From Aquila chrysaetos chrysaetos (taxonomy: Eukaryota > Chordata > Aves > Accipitriformes > Accipitridae), in NCBI RefSeq assembly GCF_900496995.4, contig NC_044011.1:7038041-7102040 (forward strand): a stretch of DNA of 64,000 bases, written 5' to 3'. Position numbers and translations under genes: made by a program. The notes beneath the pieces were generated by a model. That model was not told where the DNA came from and ran no database searches. It saw only the letters and a program-made list of their open reading frames with translations. This document shows, in pieces, positions 56,662 to 64,000 of the stretch (position 1 is its first letter; each line of letters opens with the position of its first letter).

Positions 56662-57327
56662 TGTTATCAGTTAATACGTATAATAAGATTGAAATAACCA
56701 GGGAGCTGCTAAAGTCCTGTGTACGGCCCCCATCAGTTAATATTTAAACAGAGAAACAATAACTAGACATGATTTAGGGTTTAGGAACTAACTACTAGAC
56801 AATGGGCTCTGTAAATAAGTAGGATGTTTCTGTCAGAAAATATAATGGATTGTGGTCTGATCAGCAAACCTTGAAGAACTGCTTGGAACTGCCAAGACAG
56901 AGTAAGAAATAGGTAAAAGGTAATTAGGTAGGACCCAATGCTCATTTCTTAGGGCCTGCACTGATGTCTTTGACAGGCACAATTAGGAGGTAAAAGGTAA
57001 TATAAAAAAGGGGGAGATCATGGCCACTGACTCATTGACCACCTACTCAAATGATACTGCCTACTCAAAAGACGACAATGAAGGAAGAAGACAGAGTCTG
57101 TGCACTAATATACATGCGAGGCGAAGAAGAAAGAACCAATCATTTAGGGAAATAATAATGAATATGTATTCCTTAAGTATATAAATGTGGGAATTTTTGA
57201 GACAAGGGTGTGCTGCCTTGAGACAAGCACCCATTCATGTGCATCAATGAAATTAATTTGAAAATACCTCGACTCTGTGTGTTATTGGCTTCCACCCTGG
57301 GTAAACGAATCCGCTTTTAGGACAGCA
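56662..57327 (+). mobile_element. Solo LTR, second family, copy 2 with insertion (666 bp)
   Basis: Starts TGTTATCAGTTAATACG and ends TTTTAGGACAGCA, with a perfect 4-bp target duplication gcct (56658-56661 and 57328-57331). Homologous to 43562-44152 but longer by an internal insertion at about 56925-56987, flanked by direct repeats of AGGTAAAAGGTAAT. Confidence 0.93.
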
Positions 57328-57331
57328 GCCT

Positions 57332-59198
57332 GATGAGAATGCTCAGGTACCCCAGGGCACCTCAAATGTTTGGACATGTGAAATCAGCTCTGTACAGCTG
57401 TATTAGGCAACCCAGAGGTGTGTATAATGACTTGCATGAATTCCAGAAGCTAAACGGAGTTAATTCCATTCTGGCCGCTGTAGTGGTCACAACTAGACCA
57501 CAAGAACCGGCCTAAGAATTATCTTTTCAATCTCTAGTACAACAAAGATGATATGTAAGTCTGAAGTAGTCGTGTTGGCTCTAGCTATAGTCCTGGAGGG
57601 AGAGGAACACCTCCAGAAGACGGCTCTTTCCACATGCCCGTGAGCCATTCCTTGCCACACCACTCATCAGGCACCCTTTTCTCTGCTACATGCCTAGATT
57701 TGCAGCAATAATATTTCAGCTGGACTGTGGCTGATGTTTACTTGGACATTCCAGAGTCCCTCTAGATGCACGGGGTGCAACCAGGGTGTGAATCATGTAA
57801 GTTTTCACTCCATTCCTGAATTCAAAGTCCCGACTGTCCACAACGAGGCAATCTTCATTCGCCTCTGGGCTCCAATAAATCCACAAACTCCCTCTGTGTT
57901 GTGGTGGGACTCGGGCTGCTTTGTTTCAGGGACCGTAACCCCAAACAATAGGAACGAGACCGCATCATTTGGCTCCCTCTACAGTTCTCCATCAGTACCG
58001 CAGAAAGTCTTGCAAATTCAGACGCTGCTGGTCGCCTTTACACACACCGTAATCGTTGACAGAGTTTCCCGCATTTTCCTTGCTCATCCTTTTACAACTG
58101 ATGTAGCGATAGACGTTCTTCTTGTGCCCTTGACATCCCTTGCAAAGCTGAACGTGAGGTGAGCTTTCCTGGCTTTCCTAACACCTTCCCTACATGCCCT
58201 GGCAGTGTCTCCAACCCTTAGTTTGTAGCCTGTGTGTCACCTTTCTGCACTGGAGCTCTGTCATGAGCTCCCTGCATAGGCAAGCCAATCTCCTGGTAGG
58301 CAGACTTGTTGTCCGGAGTGTCAGGATGAACTGTTCATGCACTGGGGAGGATGCTGCTCTCAAAGACCTCCCAGGTTTCCTGAGCTCCACCAGTACCACC
58401 TGTCTGTTACGTATCAGAACGTACATCTCTCTAGCTGGACCAGCTGTCTGGAAAGACACTGGAGGTTCATATTTCTCTCAGTTTAAACAGTGAGTTCAGG
58501 TGAGACAGTCAGGGAACCATTCAGGTGTCAAAACGTAAGTGTCTAGTATAGATTTAGGCAGCCTAAGGTGTCTCAAGCATGTGTATGGAGCTTTCAGTTA
58601 TGGTGCAAGGCCTCCAGAAGTCACCTTCTGCACAAGTGGCTGGAGGTCACATAGGGAAGACAAACTTGAATTACACTAGACTTCTGTGCTCAAGAATGTG
58701 AATTGCTTCTCCAACTTAGTCAGCACCAAGGGACGCACTTTCAGCCATCACCGTGCTAAATTGCTTCAGCTATATATTTTTTAAAGTAAATTCTATGTGC
58801 TAGGGCCTGGTTTCTGGCCCGGAGGTCAGCTGACATAGTCTGGCCACATCCATTCTACCACACTCTCCTAGCTGCAAAAGTTGAGAATCCCCACCCAAAT
58901 TGCCTGCTGCGAGTAGACTTTGGCTCCTGCTAAATCCTGACTTGTTCCTGGGGGTTTCCCTGAACTGTTTACCAGTCCCAGGAACATGCTAACAGTTTAG
59001 GAGCACAGACCCTTGTGTTCCAGGGTACTCCTAGGTGGGAGTGTGGAATTACCACTGCAGCAGCAACCTCCGAGCAGAATTCTTTTTCACCCTCATCCTA
59101 GGGCCACCATTAAGACATTGCCTGAATTACGTCTATTTACACAAGTGAAAATCTCCGTCTTAAAAATGGAGTGGGAAAGACAGGAAAGCAAGAGGAAA
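57332..59198. other. No recognised gene
   Basis: A 142-codon plus-strand frame (57734-58162) and overlapping frames at 58190-58493 have no family signature. Sequence is otherwise unique-looking. Confidence 0.4.
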
Positions 59199-59866
59199 GT
59201 TGGTGCCCAGCGTGGGGCACGAAGAGTTGAGATAACAACAGATCTGGCCAGAGCGTGTTGAAACAAATTTGTCATACGTATTTCTTGTGTTAGATAAATA
59301 GATGCTAGTCACAATGTTGGTTCATTTGTTCACGTGGTGACATTTTGTAAGTTCTTATATGCACTATGTATTGCCTGTAGTTACGTTTATCACCTCTGGG
59401 AGAGGGATCAGGATTATCATTTTGCTATACTGGGCAATGTCGACTTATGAAATGATTACATCACTGGTCATGAGGTTAAGCTGGTATCTGGATGCAGCAG
59501 CGATATCATTTCCATACTTCGGGCGCTTTCTATCGGATTTTGTTGGTAATTGCACCCAATCCATAGGGAGGTCGCGGGGGGGGATACTTCCCCCCGTCCG
59601 TCCACCTCCCTTCTCTCCTTCCGGCTAATTACAACAGGGTTTGAGAATTTTGAATATCCTTGGGATGCGCAAGCCAGCATGCTGTTAGTGCTATGTCTCC
59701 TGAATGTGTTTCAGGTCTTGTTTAGGGCTACAAAAAGGTTTTTTAAGAATACCACCCAGAGATCTGCCCCAAAGCTGGATAGTCAAGCAAAGGATTCAGG
59801 CAGTACCAGGGAAACACTTTTGAATCTTGTTGGCCTTCAGATGGCAGCAAAGAATTGGAGATAAGG
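59199..59866 (+). mobile_element. ERV leader remnant with primer site, no LTR
   Basis: TGGTGCCCAGCGTGGGGCAC near 59202 has the form of a retroviral primer binding site. It is followed by GAAGAGTTGAGATAACAAC and a leader-like open frame (59359-59628). A further frame ends at 59864. Nothing upstream looks like an LTR end. Probably the 5' part of a decayed provirus. Confidence 0.5.
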
Positions 59867-62556
59867 GTAAAAAAACCCAAAGGGACACTCTCTTATGGGG
59901 CTGGAGAAAGAAGCAGCTTGGAAAACAGGCAAACAAAATAAGGATACCTGATGGGAATAATAAAAGACATTGATTCGTTTATTTGCCTTCTCTTTAAAAA
60001 TGAGAGCAAGAGCATGGAATTGCCACCTTCATTGTTGTCATTTCCAGCACTTCTTCAAGAGTTTCTTGGCTGTGTCCTAGGATTCTGACGAGTGGCCTGC
60101 TCTTGCTTTGACATCATTTGGTGTCCCCTAACTCTACATTTGTTTTCTCCAGAATGGATTAGCTAGTTTCAGCTCTCCCTTTTCAAAGTCAGTATTCTTT
60201 TCAGATGAAGAAATTTCTGAGAGCAGAACCAACAAGCTTGTTAGTTAAGCTGTTCCGTCACCAGGCTGGGAGCAATGTAAGTACCTGGAGAGAGTCATCT
60301 GGTGACATTTTAATGCCTATGGCTGTCCCATTTGGCCTACAGCTACCACTCCAGAAGGACACATTTCCTCCAGATCATATGTCATAGCTGCCGGTCCCAC
60401 GCAGATGTCTTCAATACCCCAAAATATTGTTGAAGACATATGTTTAGGGACTAAAATGGCACTCTGGCTTTGCCTTGTGTGGTGTGGGCACCTAAACTTC
60501 CCTTCTGGTCACGGGACAGCTTCAAAACACAGTCACTGCAGTTGAGAGTTGTTCAGCACTGCCCAAGCAGACGATGTCTGGCTGGATGAACTGTTCCCTG
60601 AACTCAGCCAGGGCAGTGACCAAATCCCCATTAACGACCTCGTGAATTCAGATTCCCTGGCTGCCATGGAGATTCTCTCACGAAATGTGCGCATTTGGAT
60701 GTCCTCATCCAGTGCTAAATGCTACCAAAGACACTGCAGTGTCTTTGTTGGAATGAACCTTGGGATTGTGACTCACTCAATAGTTATGAGATGGAAAAGG
60801 CTTCCTGCCGTAGGCAGCCGGGTGCCCTCTGGTACTCTCTAGTTCTCTGGGTGTTGGAGAGATGGTCCTGATTCCTGATGCAGAGTTACGTGGTTCCTTC
60901 CCAAAGTCCTTCTGGAACTCTTGGTATCCCCCCCATCTTCTTAAGTGTCCCTAGTTAGAGGCCTGGGTAGGGAATACCTCCCTGATGAATAGTCCATTCC
61001 AGCTGCACTCCCATTGTCTGATCTGCTGTCACCATTTTTGGCACTCCAAATGACCTTGATATGGACAGGCAACATTGAATTTTGGAGCTTCTTGTGGCGT
61101 TTTAGACACAGGGAAAGATTACTGGTTTGGTGTTTTTTTTTTTTTCTCTTATGCAAATTTTTTAACAAAATTCTTTCCTTAGGTTTGGAAAGCATCACAG
61201 AGAACTGCAGCAGGATGTTTTGATGACTTAGACTATACCAGACCAATACAACCAGTGGAAAACTGGAAAATTCATTTTCTAAGAACTGGACAGATTGATG
61301 AGTGCTTGTGGACACTGAACTTGATAAAAGCCAGAAATATCCAGAAAAGATGTTGAGGAAAATGTTGAACGGTATGGCTTATCTCACTTGGCAATATTTT
61401 TTGAAACCTGCAGGGTCAGAAAGTGATATTCCAGCCAACAGAAACAGGCTATAGTTTAGAAACCTTCAGTCAGGAAAAAAAAAAAAAAAAAGGAAAAGAG
61501 AGGAATTCTTGGGTGGGTGACCATTTCACCACACAAGATGACAAATACCATACCTAGGAAATATAACAGCTACTGAAGGAAATAATGAGAAGAAATGTAT
61601 TTTTTATTCTAATGCATTGATAGTTATTAAAACTATTGATTTCTCTTCTTTCTCTCCCTCTCTTCTCTCTCCTTTTGTTCCTTCTTTTTTGTTTTTAGGG
61701 GTTGGAGGTTTTTTGGGTTGGGTTGGGTTGGGTTGTGGGGTTTTGTTTTGGTTTTTTCAGTTTCTTTCTGTTCCTCCAGAACAGAAAGAGTTCCTCCAGA
61801 AGCTAAAAGAGCACAAGGCTGAGGAACAAGAAAGCGAGCTGCCAGGGAGCTGGTGTTACTTGTTAAATTAAACATTGTTGCACACACAATTAACCTCAGT
61901 GTAGACACACATACCTGGACATATTAATCCCACAGTCAGTGTTCAAAATAATTGAGATGAACTATACTGTCAGAGGATTTCTCTCCCTCTCGCTCTCAGC
62001 CCCAGACTACTCTCCTAGTTCTGGATAATCATACCGAAATATCTTTATTTCATTCAGATGGAATATCCAAAAGAGTAACACTTCAAAATAGAATAAAAAT
62101 TATTCCTGTTTCACAAACCATATTTCAATAGAAAAGATGACGGGAAATTTTCCCACCTACGTTGCTGCAAGACAGTTTGCATTTGTAATTCTTACAGGCA
62201 GACTGCTGAGACTGTAAGTGGAATTTCTGCCCTTCGTATCCCAAAATATACTGTGCAAATAGAAAGTAAAAAAATACCTAAGGAAATTTGGTATTCAGTT
62301 ACACAACGGTGAATATCTAACAGATTGAAAGCATGCTTGTTTGTCTACCTCTTCATCCTTCCTGCTGTAATTTTCTTCATATCCCTTGCGCATTAATGTC
62401 CAGCCTAATTTTTTCATCCTGGACTAATCTTGGAGGACAGAAGAGAGTTATAACGTAATCTTTTCTAATTTGACCAAAATTAATCTGATTTACCTCTTAG
62501 CCTTGCCTGATATTGAAGGGGAAATTCTAATTGTAACTGCTCAGCGGTGGTAATTT
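59867..62556. other. No recognised gene
   Basis: Contains poly-T near 61131, a poly-A tract near 61477 and the GGGTT run at 61715. No coding family recognised. Confidence 0.4.
61715..61735 (+). repeat. (GGGTT)4 microsatellite
   Basis: Four pentamer units inside a G/T-rich stretch. It is not the TTAGGG telomere repeat. Confidence 0.9.
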
Positions 62557-63336
62557 GTGACCAAGGAATGATCTGGCACAGAGGGCAAGAAGGCCCAACT
62601 ACCAGAAGGAGTTAAACTGGCTGGAAGCAGGAATGCCAGAGGACAGAACACACTCCTTGCAAGGGAGAGAAATTTCCCTTGGCGATGAGATAAAAACAGC
62701 CTTCAGCATTGTCTTGTAGCAATCCTGGAATGGGAGTGCTGCGGGCCGAGCTCAGGAGCCACCTTGGGGCAGCAGAGCTGGGCTGGGGGATGGACCCGTG
62801 GCGGGGCTGAGGTGCCCCATGCAACCGCTCACAGGATTGGTGCTGGTGCGAGTGTATACAAGGAATCTACTTGTGATGCATCTTGGCAGACTCCATGTAG
62901 AACTGCGTATTGCGGTAGGACTCTGCCCATTGCATGGTTCATTAAATTTTTCTTTTATATTTAAGCACAAACACGTGTTTAATTTGCCTTGAGGGGTACC
63001 ATAGAAATTCCTCAATATGATGCACCCCCCACCTGAAGTGCTTTCGCTCTGTACCTGAATCAGGTCGTCCAGTGCATAAACCTTCTCCAGATGGCTGTGG
63101 CTCTGCTCTGCCTGCCTGTGTACTGCTGAAACATGAACCTCCCTCTGGAACTGATATGGCATGGGTCAGTCGTCCCACTGCTTGTTCTTTCCTGCTGGAA
63201 TAACAGGTGTCCCTCGGCATTACTGCATTTGGGAATTTACCATTAACAACCCACAATACCTCATATGTTTTGCAGATTTATCAGACTATGACACAACTAG
63301 AACAGGGCGGAAACAAAACATTCACCTGAAATAAGA
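62557..63336 (+). mobile_element. Possible LTR-like element
   Basis: TGTGACCAAGG start, ATTAAA near 62941 after GCATTGCATGG-type sequence, and an end at CTTTACA. Flanks are ggtaatt (left) and agtaatt (right), one mismatch in seven. The layout suits an ERV LTR but no second copy is present for comparison. Confidence 0.3.
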
Positions 63337-64000
63337 TCTTTACAAGTAATTTTCCTATTCGTCTTTATAATTTGTTTTCTCTGTTACTTTGTTTTCCATT
63401 ATCAGTCAAAATGGCCAGAAGCTGCTTATTTTTGTGTGACTATTAGCTCTGGAACTCATCAGAGATTCTGGTTAAAGTTTCAAAGCCCACTTGTTAACTC
63501 CAGAGATAGTCTGAGGCTTTTCTTCGGCCTGTGATTACTAGCAAATCATGTTTCAGGCTTGACATGTCTGTAAAAAGTTTACATCCCTTATTTACAAGCT
63601 GAACAAGCTTCACCAGACTCCATATTGTCTTTTGATCTACGCCCAGAAGTTAATCCTGCCTGCCGAGAGCAACCCTCTGGGCATCGATGACCATGCATTC
63701 ACACTGATGACATACTTTGGAGAGCACTGGCCATACCCACTCATGTAGGACTTGTCCAGAGATCTCTTCTCAGATCTGCATGGCATCTCTTTGGTTCAGA
63801 TACACACTAGTGCCCCAAATCATGGAAAGGTTTATTCAAATGATAAAATGAAAAGAACTTGAAAATTTGCCTTCCTGTTTGTTCTCATCTTTACACAGGT
63901 CTGATAATAAAGACCACTGTAGAGTGAAATGTGCTTATCTCTGCATGCTGTCTGTGGTTAGAAACTCCGGAGACCTCAACTCATAACGACATCCCTCCTT
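63337..64000. other. No recognised feature
   Basis: AT-rich sequence to the end of the window. Confidence 0.4.

Noticed and set aside
61715-61735. Telomere-like G/T repeat
   Set aside because: The unit is GGGTT, not TTAGGG, and there are only four copies. A simple microsatellite.
1-64000. CRISPR arrays, bacterial operons, tRNA or rRNA genes
   Set aside because: No regularly spaced repeats with unique spacers, no ribosome-binding-site-led gene strings and no cloverleaf or rRNA signatures were seen. The sequence is clearly vertebrate.

Overview
The window is vertebrate nuclear DNA and looks like a bird. The evidence is many CR1 LINE fragments in all states of decay, solo LTRs and endogenous retrovirus (ERV) pieces of types common in birds, an intact OR14-type olfactory receptor, and spliced genes with short exons. 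There are no operons, and most open frames are chance or lie inside repeats. It is probably a neognath other than a galliform, but the species cannot be read from the sequence.

Layout. 1-3745: CR1 fragments and a solo LTR. About 4.5-12.8 kb (+): 3' exons of a gene like cytosolic phospholipase A2 gamma (PLA2G4C-like), whose N-terminal exons must lie to the left; its last long intron holds a degenerate GC-rich repeat and an inverted solo LTR. 13.8-16.0 kb: an internally deleted ERV with both LTRs, inserted into a CR1 with a 5-bp target duplication. 16-22 kb: no recognisable gene. 22.2-23.2 kb (+): a complete one-exon olfactory receptor. 24.2-29.4 kb: back-to-back CR1s, an LTR-like block, an ERV gag-pro remnant, a broken second olfactory receptor and another ERV fragment.

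30.2-42.9 kb (-): a von Willebrand factor A domain 5A-like gene. I could chain 17 exons with matching splice phases into an 805-codon frame. One intron contains a nearly full-length CR1 that includes its esterase ORF1. The VIT domain and C-terminal helical region are recognisable, but the metal-binding (MIDAS) residues of the VWA domain are gone. A 121-bp copy of one exon and its intron flank sits in another intron. 43.5-50.2 kb: solo LTRs, a CpG-dense block, a retroviral protease motif and a GGA tract. 50-64 kb: mostly unassigned sequence, with a solo LTR at 56.7 kb that carries an inverted 53-bp piece matching DNA 3 kb away, an ERV leader remnant at 59.2 kb and a doubtful LTR near 62.6 kb.

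The three genes do not form a pathway. They encode a lipid hydrolase, a probable intracellular VIT/VWA protein and a chemoreceptor. I found no convincing new system. The best leads are the MIDAS-less VWA5A-like gene, the exon duplication, the templated insertion in an LTR and two consecutive candidate GC-AG exons.
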